Part shown: positions 1 through 11,927 of the stretch, piece by piece
How positions within the stretch are numbered: position 1 is the first letter of the stretch
Layout: each line of letters begins with the position of its first letter
Origin: Amoebophrya sp. A120
Taxonomy: Eukaryota; Sar; Dinophyceae; Syndiniales; Amoebophryaceae
Direction: 5' to 3'
DNA: 64,000 nucleotides
Assembly: GCA_905178155.1 (NCBI GenBank)
Contig: CAJINV010000003.1
Coordinates: 2,561,065 to 2,625,064, forward strand
Translations under genes and position numbers: made by a program
The notes under the pieces: generated by a model
The model's database searches: none
What the model was told of the DNA's origin: nothing
What the model saw: the letters and a program-made list of their open reading frames with translations, nothing else

Positions 1-123
1 CGCGAAAATCAAAACACGTAATATGAAAACAGCGCGATATGGCTGGCCAGCATGACATTGTGTAAAATTCTTTGCGTTTTTTTTTATCTGCATCACACAC
101 ACACACAGTTTTTTTCTTGCATA

Positions 124-3100
124 ATGAGCGACCTGCGTATGGAGTGCGACCGACTGCGGTCCGAGGCCCTGTCCGCGCAGGCCGCCGTGCCCACGGAGCC
201 CCAGGTGCCGGCCGCCGAGCTTGCGGCGCTGCAGGCCGAGCTGGCCGCGGCAAAATCGGATCTGGACGCGGCGCGCGCCGAAGTGGTCGCCAAGGACGCG
301 GAAGTATCCAGTATTCGGGCGGAGCAAGCCAGTTCCCCGGTGGTGGAGGATCTGTCGGGGCCGCTGCGCGAGGCGGAGGCGCGGCTACGAGCCATGACGT
401 CCGAACTGGAGGATTACCAATCCGGAGCGAAGGTGGCCGCGTCGGTATCTGCGGCAAACGAAGAGGAAATGCGGCGGCAGATCGAGGAGGCCAAGGCGGC
501 GGCACGCGCGGAGGCGGAAGAGGCGGCCAAGGAGGAACTGGAAAAGACCAAGTCCATTCTGGCCGAAACGCAGAACGCGAATGTGGAAGATCCAGAGTGG
601 TCTAACATCAAGCGAAAGTACTCCGAAGCCTCGGCGAACTGGGTGGATGAGCTCGTTTCAAGCAGGGTATGCATGTCCTTGATTGTGAATTAATTTTCCA
701 AAGATAAAGAAGTCGCAGCTGCAAAACCAAAAGTAAAACCCGTTCGTTGATGATTTATTAGAGGCCTCGTTTATTTGAAACTCTGCGCAGTTGTTTCTCG
801 CGATAGAAAGTAGCAAGTTGGTGTAATTCTTCATTCATGAGTTACATACTGTTACTAACTCATAAAACCGCACCGCCGTCGTCGTCGAAAGAATAAGAAT
901 TTACTTGGGAGACAAGATCCTGTAGCCGGTTTGTCGAGAAACTGGTTCTTGTGTTTGTGATCTCCTACCTACGTAAACGTACTTATCTAAGTATCTCAAA
1001 AAAAAATTGAAATTTTGTCAATTTTTGCAGGAACGGGCGGAGTCTCAGATTTCAACTTTGACTAAGGACCTTGACCACTACATATCCACCGCAAATATGT
1101 CTGGGTCTGGAACGATGCGAACTTGTGATCATGCGCATTTCACAACGCATAAAAATGAAAATCTCTCATGAATAGGCAGCAAAAGGTGCCCACTTTGTGT
1201 CACCAAGATGGGGGATTTGTTATGCGGAATGGGCATCGCGGAAGGTTCTCGAAATCTGTGATGCTTCTAGGCCTTCCATGACAATCCTGCTGCTTCATGC
1301 AAAAAGAGCATGACAAAAATCTGCATTCTTCCAGACCCAGACATATTTGCACTTGATACTACAAGAGCGAGTACGACAAGATCAACGAGGAAGCGGAGGC
1401 GATGACAGCCGAAGTGGCGATATCCTGAGTAAACGAATGTCCCCACGACCCCAAAGTCAAGACGGAAATTTTCTAGGACAAGCCCAGAGCTTTTGAGCCT
1501 CGTCACGCATGAAAAATTTGGTTTTGCAGTTCCTTAGTCCTCTTGCGCAGGAGCTCGTAGTCCGGACGCATGACATTGACAAGCCGCTCCATTTTTTTTA
1601 TCCAGATTAGCGCATGACGATGACGACAGAGATTCCTGATCATCACTACAAATAATAATGAATGCCTTTCATGTAGTAGTTGGAGAGCCGGAGCCGCAGG
1701 AGAAACATTTTGAACATGCAAACTTGCATCTCAAATTTGGCCTGGGGACGTTTTTCCTCTGGATAGGCGAAGATGCAGCTGGAGGTCGAGAACGCGGCGG
1801 CGTCCATGTCAGTCGTGCATGCCACCGAGGTGGGCGGCGACGGCGACAGCAAGGCTGCCCGTGAGGCCATGCGCAGCTACCAGGCCTTATCCCACAGAAA
1901 AAAGCAGGTGGCATGGCATGTGTGTAATACAAAAAAAATACTAGTATACTTTATTGAGATGAGAGAAAGATCTGTCAACATGGATGATGGTGTGTACCAA
2001 TTTAGTTATGTCCTGCCTGCTGCTTTTTTGTGGGGGATAGGCCTCCACGTCAGAGGACGAGATTGCGCGCAAGGCTCAGGTATCAACTGCAAAGATGTCG
2101 CCTGGGGCTCTAAGAAAGAGTGCGCTAGTTTGTCATGCATTTTTGCATCCTCTGGAACACATGGTATGGAAAAAGTGGGCAGCGTGGTTTAGCATTCATG
2201 CAATGCGGATTTTTGTCTGGTGTCAGTCTGCTCGAGAGCTAGCATGACAAATTGGAACTCTTCCGAACCCAGAGTAATATTTGCGATGCATACCAGGAGA
2301 TCGACCGTGGCGACCTGGTGCAGCTGCGGCTGGGCCAAGACGACATCCCGGCGGGCGTGTACGGTGTGATCAAGAAGCGCACCAGCGACAGGGACCTCGA
2401 GGTGCGCGTGGCCGTGGTGAACTGCCCCCTGCTGAAGATCCTCGGCAAGGGCCTCCGGTTGAAGGCCAAGCGCGGCACCTTCCTCGGGATACCCGGGGCG
2501 CCGGAAGAATTCGCGGCCCTGGCGCTGGACGACGCGGACGAGGTGGCGGAGGAGCTGGGCGAGGAACTGAGTCCGCGGGGCAGCCGCCGGGGCTCCCCCC
2601 GCGCGCCGCACATCGACGGCATGATGCAAACGTTGGTGACCGAAACCCGGGAGGACGCGACGGCCATGACGCCGCGCCGCGAGCGGAAAAACACGAAGGG
2701 AAAAACGCAGCACGAGGTGCACTCGCCGGGCCGAAAGATCGTGGAGACCAAAGACACCGACTACGACAGCATGACCGGCCGCACCGTCGCGAGCTACCGC
2801 CAGGAGGCGGAGGAGAAGCGGCGGGAGAGCACGGTGGCCATGAGCCTGGCCGAGCGGCTGAAGGCGGAGCTGGCGTCGCTGAAGCAGAGTCGGGAGGAGA
2901 TCTCCCAGAAGTTCGAGGCCCTGCAGGACGCGCACCACGAGCTGCTGCAGAAGCAGGAGCGCGCTTTCGACGAGGACCTGACGGAAAAGTGCGAAAACGA
3001 CGTGTACGTGTTCTGTCTGTGGCTGATGCGGTATCATGTCGAAAAGCGTCCCCATTCCAGACGAGTTGTTAAGTATGCTGATTTGCATTTACAGGAACAT

Positions 3101-6100
3101 CTGCAATGCGCATCCACAGGAGAGGAATTTGTAGTCGTGTTCCGGGAAGCAGAAGAACAAGATTTCGATTTGTACGTAATGCTGCAAACACGATAAGCAG
3201 GCGGTTTTGTGATGCGGCTGTCCTTGTAGTTGCTAACCCACCGTCATAGATAGAAACTTGTCATGCATAACTCCCAAAACTTGAAGATTTGTCTTGCCGG
3301 TTTACCAACTTGACGCGGGCGGGGACGTTTTTGCACAGGATATGGGGCGATTCCTGACCATTCGCGAGGGGTTTGCGGCGCTAGACGAGAATATGACAGT
3401 GCACAACTCCCCCTTCCCCTCATTTGTCATGCAAAACTAGGCGTGGCACTGTGATCCAAGAAGAGACGAAGCGGGGAGGGGGTGCGGGGAGGGAAAGTTC
3501 GATGAGGGGGGGCGAAAAGAAAGAGCGGGTACTTGTGGTAACCGAGGAAAGTTTGAAGTGTGTACGCGCGAGGCGGAACGCGCGGAAAAGTTGAAAGCAT
3601 AGATGAAAGGCGCGATAGAGAAACAGCAAAAGCTGCCGCCTCGGTACGTGTACGCCTGAAAGCTGAGCATGTGAAAAGGCAAGAAGCCGGTGAGCGTGCA
3701 GAGCAAAGTCGCAGCGCTAACTGCAAAAGCAGCAGAATCGTAGAGGGCGCGCGTTCGGTGAGCAAGTCGTGGAACAGAAAGAAAGACGTCGGAAAAGAAA
3801 CGCAGGTCGTGCAAAAAAGAGAGCCGCCTTTCCCTTTCGTCGGTGTAGGAAAGAACGGCTCAAAGTCGGTTTGTGCAAAGGGACTGCAAAAAGTGCGCGC
3901 CTCCGGCGCGGCTAGTCAGCCGGTGGGAAGAAGAAAAACAGGAAGCGCGACGCAGAAATGGGCAGAACAGGTTCTCGTGGAAGGTACGGGGATGCATCGA
4001 GGGCGAGCGCCTGTGCGATGGCGTTGCGGCGCCGACACTCACCATGGTTGCGTCTATTTCCTGCTCCTTTTCCAATGGATTGCCGCGGTGGTGCCACCTT
4101 TGGCCGTTTTGCATTACAGCGCAGCGTGCCTTTTTCCGCTGCCGCCCGGGTTTCGCCGCGGCGTCTCTGACCGCACCGGGCTGAACCGCGGAGCCTTTGA
4201 CCGCCCCGGGACGCGCCGCGCCGGGATGGACCGCGGCGCCTTGAGCCGCCCCGGGATTGGCCGCGGCGCCTTTGACCGCGCCGGGATGGACCGCGGCGCC
4301 TTGAGCCGCCCCGGGATTGGCCGCGGCGCCTTTGACCGCGCCGGGATGGACCGCGGCGCCTTGAGCCGCCCCGGGATTGGCCGCGGCGCCTTTGACCGCG
4401 CCGGGATGGACCGCGGCGCCTTGAGCCGCCCCGGGATTGGCCGCGGCGCCTTTGACCGCGCCGGGATGGACCGCGGCGCCTTGAGCCGCCCCGGGATGGG
4501 CCGCAGCGCCTTTGACCGCGCCGGGATGGGCCGCGGCGCCTTGAACCGCCCCGGGATTGGCCGCGGCGCCTTTGACCGCCCCGCGATTCAGCCCTTTTTT
4601 TGGCGGTCGATCGCGGTCAAACGCGCCGCCGAAATCGCGGTCGCGCCCCCCCCAAATCGCGGCCAAACGCGCTGCGCCCCCGCCTCGACCGGCCTTGGCC
4701 AAGATTGCAAAACCGCGACCGCGGCGGGATTAGCGCGACCGCGAAGCGCCCCTCTGGGGACCGCCCCCGCGTTTTACCGCGACCGCGTTTTGGGGGGGCG
4801 TCCGGCGTTTTTTTTGGGGGCGCGACCGCGTTTCTGCCGGGGTACGACCGCGATTTTGCCGGGGCGCGACCGCGTTTGGGCGCCCCGCGTTTGACCGCCC
4901 CCCCCGCGTTTACCCGACCCGCGTTTGACCGCGACCGCCCCCGCTTCGTCTTTGTCTTATATAATATTAATGGCAAATCCACCCTTTGCCTCTTGGCACT
5001 GTTTGCATGACAAGCTCTGGTAGCCCAAATAGCACTACAGTCCAGTGTAGATTTGTCATGCAAAACCGGCACTGTTGCTGATGCTTGTATTGCCGTTCAC
5101 GCGATACAAATGAGGGGGAGGGGGAGCTGTGCACTCTCACAGAGAACGGGCAGGGGTCGATCACGCTGGGAGAGCTGGTGGACGGGCTAGAGAAGCACAA
5201 GTTCATCACCTTCTTCGCCAAGCGCGTGTTCCGGAAACTGGACGTGGACGGGTCCTACCAAATCGACAAATTCGATGTCGATCTGGGTCTGCATCAGTTG
5301 TAGTGCAGCAGCTTCGTTTGTCTTCATACAGATTTTGCATGCCTCACGAGGGAGCAAGAGCATGACGACTTGGAAGATGCAGGGCGGTCTAGTTGTGTCA
5401 CAGATTTTGCATGGGCTTCGCATAGAGAACAAATGATACTGTTTTAGCAGGGCCAAAGAAGGGCTGCTACCCGTGCACGACAAGTTTCTTGTGTGTACAA
5501 AACTGCGGGACGCATCACAAGTTCTTGATGCAATGTAGTTCCAGACCCAGGTCACTAAATATTTGCAATGCATAGGTCCGGCGACCTAGAGATCCGGGAG
5601 ATTATCGACCTGAAGGAGCAGTGGGCGTTGGTGGAGAACGAGCGGCAGCAGATCTCGAAGGCGGAGGTGGACGCCATGAAAGAGGGGTGGAGCAAGAAGG
5701 AGGAGATGCTGCGGCGCTACTACGAGGAGGCGAAGAAGAAGGCCGCGGAGCTGGAGCAGATCGTGAAGGAGGGCGGCGGCCGCGGGCGGGGGCGCGGGAA
5801 CGGCGACACGGTGAACCAGGAGGAGATGAAGCGCGTGCAGGAGGAGGCGGCCAAGGTGCAGAAGAACCTCGAGAAGAAGATCGCGCACCTGGAGACGCAA
5901 CTCTCGGAGCAGTCCGAGGGGTACAAGTCGCTGGAGGAGAAGTGCGGGAAGTCCATCTGGCAGAACCGGCAGGACCTGGTGGAGATGCAGAAGCTGAAGC
6001 GCGAGAAGCAGGAGGTGGAGACCAACATGGGCAAGCTCCAGAAGAAGTACGACGCGCTGAAGCGGGCGCGGGAGGCGAACCAGTTCATTGAACAGGTGAT

Positions 6101-9100
6101 GAGCGACCAGCAGGCCGTGTTCGGGGCGGGCCCGGCCGCCGCGACCGGCACCGGGTCGCCGGCGCCCGCCGCGCACCTGCTTCCCGCGGCCCCGATCGTG
6201 GACCCGGTGACCGGCGAACAGGTGCTGCCCGCGTCGCACCTGCTCCCCGTCGGGGGCCCGGACCAACAGGCGGCGTTCGACCAGTTCGCGAACATGCTGC
6301 GGGAGGAGGGAGCCGGGATCCGGGAGGTTTCGTCCGCGTCCCTGTTCCAGAAGTTGGAAGGCAAGGAGGTGCCCTACCGAATCCGAAACGAGGCCATCTC
6401 GGGCGCGAAGAAGCGGTGGCAGCTTCTCTACGCGGACGCGGTCCACCGAAAGGGAACCAACCGATCGCATGGAGGTAAAATCTTTGAAGAACATGTGTAT
6501 GCTGCATTTGAGAAATCGTTTTGGTTTTGTTGCCTGAGTTTGCCTGTTCTGTTGTGGTGCTGCTGGCAACATCTTCATGATCCCGTGTGCATGTCGCTCG
6601 CGGGCTCAATAAGTGAAGAATGGTCCTCTTTATTGAGAGAGACAAAAGCTCTACTTCTTGTTCCCAAAAGAAAAACCTATACATAAATCACATTCACAGT
6701 GGCCTTCGCTTCCTTGTCACCGCGGCCAGGCGGGGTGCGGATTACGAGCCCCCCTCCGCTGGTGCACGAGCTCCGGGACGCTATGGCAGGGTCGCCTCAC
6801 GCGAGTTGGTCCTACAATTTCCGGTCCTTCGCGTCCCCCAGCAAGCCGGAGCTGTACCACGCCCCGCATCGGTCTACGAACGACGCGCCGCCCTTCTCCC
6901 CGTCGAAGGTGGTGTCCATGGCGGGCCTCCTGCAGACCGGGGACCACCTGATCCACGGCAAGACGCACCACGGCGGGTTTCTGCCCAAGCACACCCGCCA
7001 GGCCCTGAACCGGAAACGACGACAGCAAGCCTCCCTCTCGCCGCGTCGCTCGGACTCCGGGTCTCCGAGGGGCGAAAGTCCGTTCTCGACGTTTGCATCC
7101 ATGCTCGCCGGGCAAAACAGTATGCCGCCGCCGGGAGGAGCGAGTCGCAGGTAGAATTTGACGACATACTTACACAGTGTTTTTTTTCTTTTTGCTTCGT
7201 GGACCAAAAAAAACGCCGCTTCTTTTCTGTTTTTTGTTGGGGATGAAGGTGAACTGTTTGTTTGTTTCTTGCACTTATTCCTCAGTAGAAACAATAACAA
7301 AGCGCAATGCCAATGTTGATGCAGGAACAACGGACTATATGCATGATAGTGCGTGTTCTGAAGTATAGATCGTCAAGTTGAAGAACTTCAGATTGTAACT
7401 GTTTGCAATTGAAATTCGCAACGAGGTACCTGATTCGCACTCCACCACAAGGCACGAGTCGCGGAGGGAACAATATTCACACGAGTCCAGATTCTTCCCA
7501 GACCCAGTTCTTTCAGCCGGCGCCGGCGCAGATGAGTACTACCAACCTGCAGTTTCCGCAGTATGAAATGCAAAAATGTCTGGGTCTGGAAGATTGGAAC
7601 TTGTGATGCTAACTTTGGACTATAAAAAAATCTGTATTGCATGACCAGCAAGAGGAGTCTAGTTTGTGCTACGCGGGGAGGGCGTTTGTCATGCGGAGTT
7701 GGCATCAGGAAGCCCTCTAAAAATTTGTGATGCTAGGGGGTGCATTACAGACGTCCTGGCTCATGCATAATATGCATGACACCAAGTCTCAGAATCTTCC
7801 AGACCCAGACACTTTTGCATTTGATACGCAGCCACCATCGGTCATTTCCGTGGGCCCCGCCCCCTCACTCCGGACGCCGTCCGTGCACGCATTGTCTCCG
7901 CGGCGGAGCCCCAGCCCAAGGCCGATCGCTGGGGAGGCCGTTGAACTCACTGACCAATCTATCCTGAGTAAAAACGTACCCACACCATAGTCAAGATGGG
8001 GAATCCGCTAGACAAGTCCACAAGTTTTGGCTGTTTTGCATGACAAATTTGGATTCGTAGTGTAGTGCTGTTTGAGCTAGCTCAGCAGCATCACAGATCT
8101 AGCATACCATGCTGATTGGAGCATGACAAATTGCAAAACACGACTAGAAAATGCTTCTCATGGGGCTCCGCATGAGAAACATTTTCAGCATGCAGATTTG
8201 CATTACAACTCTAGTGTGGGTACGTTTTTACTCAGGATACAATCCGCTGCTGCGCTGCTCAAGAATTTCGGCCCCGCGAGTCCACGACGCCGCCGCGAGG
8301 GTGCCCTACAAGTCAGCTATGCATTGCAAATATGTCTGGGTCTGGAAACTTGTAATGCTGAGTTGTGAATAGTGAATGCTGTGTAATGCGCAGCCAAGCA
8401 CGAGAAATAAAAATATTTGCGCGGCTTAGTGTTGTCCTTACCGCATGGCAACCTGCGTTTTTGCATGACAAGAAAATAAAAGGGCATCTTCTTGGACACG
8501 CATCACAAACTCGCCAGTCATGCCACACAAGCATGACAGACCTTGCATCCTTCCAGACCCACACATATTTGCACTCCATATCAGCTACGAAGATCCCATG
8601 GACCTTTACAACGTACAACTTGCTTCAAAACAATGCAGATTGTTTACGAATTTACGGCTGCTTCTGGTTACTATCTAGTTTTTGGAAAAGGCTGTAGTTT
8701 TATATTTCCGTCGGTTTATACGACAATTAATTTCTAGCTTGCTTCGCCTGCTGGCTCGGCTGCTGCTGCTCGGCTTACAACTCCGCAGGTGTGTTTTTGA
8801 CTCCGGAGAAACTCTTTTTCGACGTGGCTCCCAGGTCAAGAATTCTCTTGGTAAATTTTGAAGGTTGTTGTTTTTGGGACACTTTTTTGAAGCCGCAAAA
8901 CCCGGAGTTTCCCATGCGCTAGCGAATTTTGAACAGGAGCCGGATTTCAAAATTCACCGGCGCCCTTTTCAAAATTCACCCCAAAATTCACCGGGCGCCC
9001 CTTTTCGACCGTGATAAGCAAACTTTAGCGCAGAAAAGTGCTCAAAAAAGTCCGCAAATAGGCCCTAGGAATTGGCGCCGAGGGGAAAAGACAAGCGCCC

Positions 9101-11927
9101 TCTGCTGCCCTCATCCCGCCTATATTCTGCCGAAAAGACCGGGAGAGTTCACGCGCCTGCCGGATAGACGCGTCAAAGCTCTCGGCCTGGTCCTTTCGCC
9201 CTTGCTTTCGCGCCTTCATCTTGCCTAATTGTATGTGCTCCGGAGCCCTTATGTTTGGCCTTGGCGTCTTTGCTGTGGCTGTTGCAGTGTTGTGCCCTTA
9301 TGCGAGCACAGGGAGACGAAAAGATATGGGCAAAGAACAACGCCCAGGCCATGTCTAGAAGCCGCCCGCCGCATAAGCCTTGACAACTTCCGCGGTCGGT
9401 GTGCAGAACCCACTTCCCAGAAGGGCAAGAGGGACAACGTGCCGGCGGACTCATCTGCACTTTGTCATGCAAAATTCACTACAAATTCGCCACTTCTCAT
9501 GCTAACGGATGTGAAAGCTCTAATGCTTGAGGCGGGTGGGGCTGAAGAATTTCGGCCCCGCGAGTCCACGGCGCCGCCGCGAGGGTGCCCTACAAGTCAG
9601 CTACGAAGATCCCATGGACCTCTACGACGTACTTGCTTCAAAACAATGCAGATTGTTTTTGAATTTGCGTCTGCCTCTGGTTATTTTATAACTATCTTAT
9701 CTAGTTTTTGGAAAAGACGTGGTAAAGTAAACTCTAAAATCTACTGACAGGTGGCCCAAGCCTACCAGAGAAGTCGTTCGCACAGCAGGATCGAGGGCAC
9801 GCGCGAACCGAGCTCGCACCACCTGGAGACTCCGCCGATGTCGCCAAGCGCCTCCATGTCGCCGCGGTCGGCCCGGCGCCGGTCCAGCCCGCGGACCGCG
9901 AAGCACAGCCAGAACATCTCCATGGCCAGCATCCCCGACGGTCGCATGGGTCCGGTGAGCAAAATCAATTTGTCGGCGGTGAACGTGATGGATCCGGCCC
10001 CGGTGACTCAGAAAGCGGTTCCGGGTCACAAACTCGGGCAGCGGCGCTCCCCTATCAAAAGGAAAAATCCCCCCTCCCCATATCGAAACGAAGTTTCTGA
10101 TGCTGGATTTCCGTACACAAATCAGATTTGTCTTGCTGGAGAGGACTGCAGGCATATGCCAAGCCTCATTCGAGAGGTTTTGACGTAGGCGCCTAGCATG
10201 GCAAATGTGTATGCTCTAAGCCCAACAGCATCACAAACCGCCTGGAAAGTGCGGGGCGCTCTCTGGACTTGCTTTCTTGTTCTTGCAAGACAGACAGGAT
10301 TTGAGGTCGCAAATGCGCATCACAAATTACCAGACGGATACGTTTTCAATAGGGGGAGGGGGGATTTTTCCTTACGATATCCCCGTCGCCTGCAGTCTCG
10401 CTGAGCCACCTCGGCAGCGTGGAAATCGGGGACTCCACCTCGTTATCAAATGTAAAAATGTCTGGGTCTGGAAGGTTAGAACTTGTCATGCTAAATCTGA
10501 ATGATGCAAAAATCTGTGTTGCGTGAGTACCAAAAGCTGTCCGCTTTTGACCAAGTTGAGAGGGAGTTTCTCATGCAGGAAAGGCATGACAGAGACCTCA
10601 CAAAATCTGTCATGCTGGGTCTCACATTCCAGACCTCATGGGTCATGGAAAACCTGCATCACAAATCTTGCATTCTTCCAGACCCAGACATTTTTACATT
10701 TGATTCTCGTACGCCACTCTGCAGCCACCAATCGGCGTGTACAGCAGCCCGTCTCTGACCGTGACGCACCAGGGGACGACTGGCGGAGGACCCAATTTCA
10801 TCACCGCACAGAGCTCTGTGAATACTATGTTGAAGCCCAACGGCGCAAACAATGGGACAACAACCTCAAGCAGCAAGGCAGCGACCAAGTCCGGCCCGCA
10901 GGGCGGTGGTCAGCTCCACCAGGGACGCCCCGGCGCGCGCGGTGGCCACCCAGGCGAGAGTCGATCGCGCAGTCTCAGCCTCGAGTTTCCCCGAGTGGAT
11001 TCGGTGCAGCTGATCAGTCCCGCGAAAAAGTTCCAGACAGCGCCACGCGAGGTTGTCTCCACGACAGTTCGCACCGGCGTGCGCAACCGCAGTCGGTCGC
11101 CCGCGGAGCTGCAGTCCGGCGGAGGAATGGCGAACAGTAACAACAATATGACGAAGCAAAGCAGCCTGTCCACGTTGGCAATTTCGTTTGACCCAACCTC
11201 CACCGCTGCCGGCGCGCAGCACCAGCAACACCCGCAGAGACACGGCTCGCCCATGCGCGGCCCGGCGCCCGTCGGTCGACGTAACTCCCGGACCGCGGAC
11301 AGCCAGGCCAGCAACGAGTCGGCGAGAAAACTGGGGCAACTGTCCGCGGATATCCTGCTGCGCGGCGGTGGTCCGACGACCGCAGGGAACACGCCGCACT
11401 TCGGCACCACGGCCAGCGCCAACATGATGATGTCCACGCGGAACAACACGAGTACGGAGCGCGCCCCGGTGGTGAGCGGACAGCACTTTGACACGCGAGA
11501 CCTCCCGGAGGCAAGCGCCACCTCCCACAGTTTCTTCGCGTCGCCCGGCAAGAAGCTGGGCGGCAGCTACTCCAAGCCGCCAAGCACCTACAAGGTGCCG
11601 GGCGGCCGCTACATTCCCAAGAAAGAGCTGCCCGGTCAGTTAGCCGCGATCGAGATTAACACGACGAAGGTCGTTGGGGGCAACAGCCAACACTTCACCT
11701 CGGTGGAATCCATCACGAGCATGGGCGGGGGAGACCACGACTTACGAACAAACTCCAGCGGCTTGCCGTGGGATCCCCGGGATCCGCCGGGGAAAAACGC
11801 GTTGCCCGTCACCTTCGCCGGCAAAAAGCAGTCATCGGTGAGCCCACCCAAGAAGAAAATGCCTCCACCCATGCCGCAGCTCTCGCCCTTCAAGTCCGTG
11901 GACCAATGGGTCCAGGACACAAAGTGA
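124..11927 (+). CDS. EF-hand, coiled-coil protein with long disordered C-terminal tail (14 exons, 12 introners)
   Basis: Coding parts: 124-666, 1031-1082, 1364-1420, 1771-1887, 2045-2080, 2298-3031, 3348-3391, 5147-5255, 5580-6474, 6730-7150, 7426-7561, 7832-7959, 8245-8317, 8586-8612, 9751-10052, 10385-10443, 10711-11927; these sum to 1649 codons plus stop. Residues 1 to about 510 are Ala/Glu-rich coiled coil. Two canonical EF-hand loops follow, DENGQGSITLGE (about 526-537) and DVDGSGDLEIRE (about 560-571), each interrupted by an introner. A second coiled coil, then a Ser/Pro/Arg-rich disordered tail, complete it. GT-AG introns: 667-1030, 6475-6729, 7151-7425, 8613-9750. Probably a calcium-responsive structural or cytoskeletal protein (inference). 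The ATG at 124 is the first good start, but the frame is open to an ATG at 52 and the gene may begin upstream of the window. Reading through 7151 (in-frame TAG at 7152 if unspliced) as an intron is less certain than the rest; otherwise the tail would be a separate gene. Confidence 0.75.
1083..1358 (+). mobile_element. Introner, class 1, 276 bp
   Basis: Flanked by the 5 bp repeat CTACA (1078-1082 and 1359-1363); ends TATC and GATA. Removing element plus one copy joins GAC CAC TAC A|AG AGC in frame within coiled coil. Confidence 0.9.
1421..1765 (+). mobile_element. Introner, class 2, 345 bp
   Basis: 5 bp repeat GGCGA at 1416-1420 and 1766-1770; TIR TATCCTGAGTAAACG opposite GTTTTTCCTCTGGATA. 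Removal gives GTG GCG AAG ATG in frame. Confidence 0.9.
1888..2039 (+). mobile_element. Introner, class 4, 152 bp
   Basis: 5 bp repeat GGCCT at 1883-1887 and 2040-2044; TIR TATCCCACAGAAAAAAGCAGG against a right end ending TTTTTTGTGGGGGATA. Removal gives CAG GCC TCC ACG in frame. Confidence 0.9.
2081..2292 (+). mobile_element. Introner, diverged class 1, 212 bp
   Basis: Imperfect 5 bp repeat TCAGG (2076-2080) and CCAGG (2293-2297). The TIR core is decayed (GATGTCGCCTGGGGCTC), suggesting an older insertion. Frame kept: GCT CAG GAG ATC. Confidence 0.8.
3032..3342 (+). mobile_element. Introner, class 2 variant, 311 bp
   Basis: Flanks TGCGG (3027-3031) and TGGGG (3343-3347), one mismatch. TIR AAAAGCGTCCCC opposite GGGGACGTTTTT. 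Frame kept: ATG CGG CGA TTC. Confidence 0.82.
3392..5141 (+). mobile_element. Giant introner, class 5, 1750 bp, inside EF-hand loop 1
   Basis: 5 bp repeat GAGAA at 3387-3391 and 5142-5146. TIR TATGACAGTGCACAACTCCC opposite a right end reading GAGCTGTGCACTCTCACA. Inside are a 60-bp minisatellite (4171-4590) and more GC-rich GACCGCG-type repeats to about 4945. Removal rebuilds GAC GAG AAC GGG, the start of loop DENGQGSITLGE. Long ORFs on both strands here are repeat artefacts. Confidence 0.88.
4171..4590. repeat. 60-bp GC-rich minisatellite inside an introner
   Basis: The 60-base unit from 4261 recurs without change at 4321 and 4381 and with few changes at 4201, 4441 and 4501. Each unit is itself two related 30-base halves built on CCGCGGCGCC and CCGGGAT. 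Because 60 is a multiple of 3 and the unit lacks stops, both strands translate as 20-residue repeats. This is not evidence of a gene. Confidence 0.95.
5256..5574 (+). mobile_element. Introner, diverged class 1, 319 bp, inside EF-hand loop 2
   Basis: 5 bp repeat GGTCC at 5251-5255 and 5575-5579. The left TIR has decayed (GATCTGGGTCTGCATC); the right end reads TTCCAGACCCAGG. Removal restores GAC GGG TCC GGC GAC, giving the canonical loop DVDGSGDLEIRE. Confidence 0.88.
7562..7826 (+). mobile_element. Introner, class 1, 265 bp
   Basis: 5 bp repeat CGCAG at 7557-7561 and 7827-7831. Interior is homologous to the elements at 27781, 56768 and 60993. Frame kept: CCG CAG CCA CCA. Confidence 0.92.
7960..8239 (+). 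mobile_element. Introner, class 2, 280 bp
   Basis: 5 bp repeat CAATC at 7955-7959 and 8240-8244. Same length as, and nearly identical to, the element at 26720-26999 in the calpain gene, which implies recent movement. Frame kept: GAC CAA TCC GCT. Confidence 0.93.
8318..8580 (+). mobile_element. Introner, class 1, 263 bp, with an empty-site paralogue nearby
   Basis: 5 bp repeat TCAGC at 8313-8317 and 8581-8585. The duplicated exon copy at 9545-9715 carries the same sequence without the element and with a single TCAGC (9597-9601). Confidence 0.95.
9545..9715 (+). repeat. Duplicate of exon region 8261-8317 plus 8586-8694, lacking the introner
   Basis: This stretch inside the host gene's intron 8613-9750 repeats the exon just upstream almost base for base, and also the intron start beyond it. 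It holds the uninterrupted insertion site GTCAGCTACGAAG. It may be an alternative exon: its own GT donor (GACGTACTTG) is intact and the acceptor at 9750 would serve it. Confidence 0.9.
10053..10379 (+). mobile_element. Introner, class 3, 327 bp
   Basis: 5 bp repeat TCCCC at 10048-10052 and 10380-10384. C-rich left TIR AAAAATCCCCCCTCCCC opposed by GGGGAGGG-type right TIR ending ACGATA. Frame kept: CGC TCC CCG TCG. Confidence 0.92.
10444..10705 (+). mobile_element. Introner, class 1, 262 bp
   Basis: 5 bp repeat CTCGT at 10439-10443 and 10706-10710. The right end is GATT instead of GATA. Frame kept: TCG TAC GCC. Confidence 0.92.

Noticed and set aside
2189-3088. Long minus-strand ORF opposite the EF-hand gene
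   Set aside because: Shadow of a GC-rich coding exon; the plus frame has coiled-coil composition and correct exon joints.
3560-4894. 444-residue plus-strand ORF and 280-residue minus-strand ORF with 20-residue repeats
   Set aside because: Both come from the stop-free 60-bp minisatellite inside an introner; openness on both strands is a composition effect.
5586-6578. 330-residue minus-strand ORF rich in Leu and Arg
   Set aside because: Antisense shadow of the coiled-coil exon 5580-6474.
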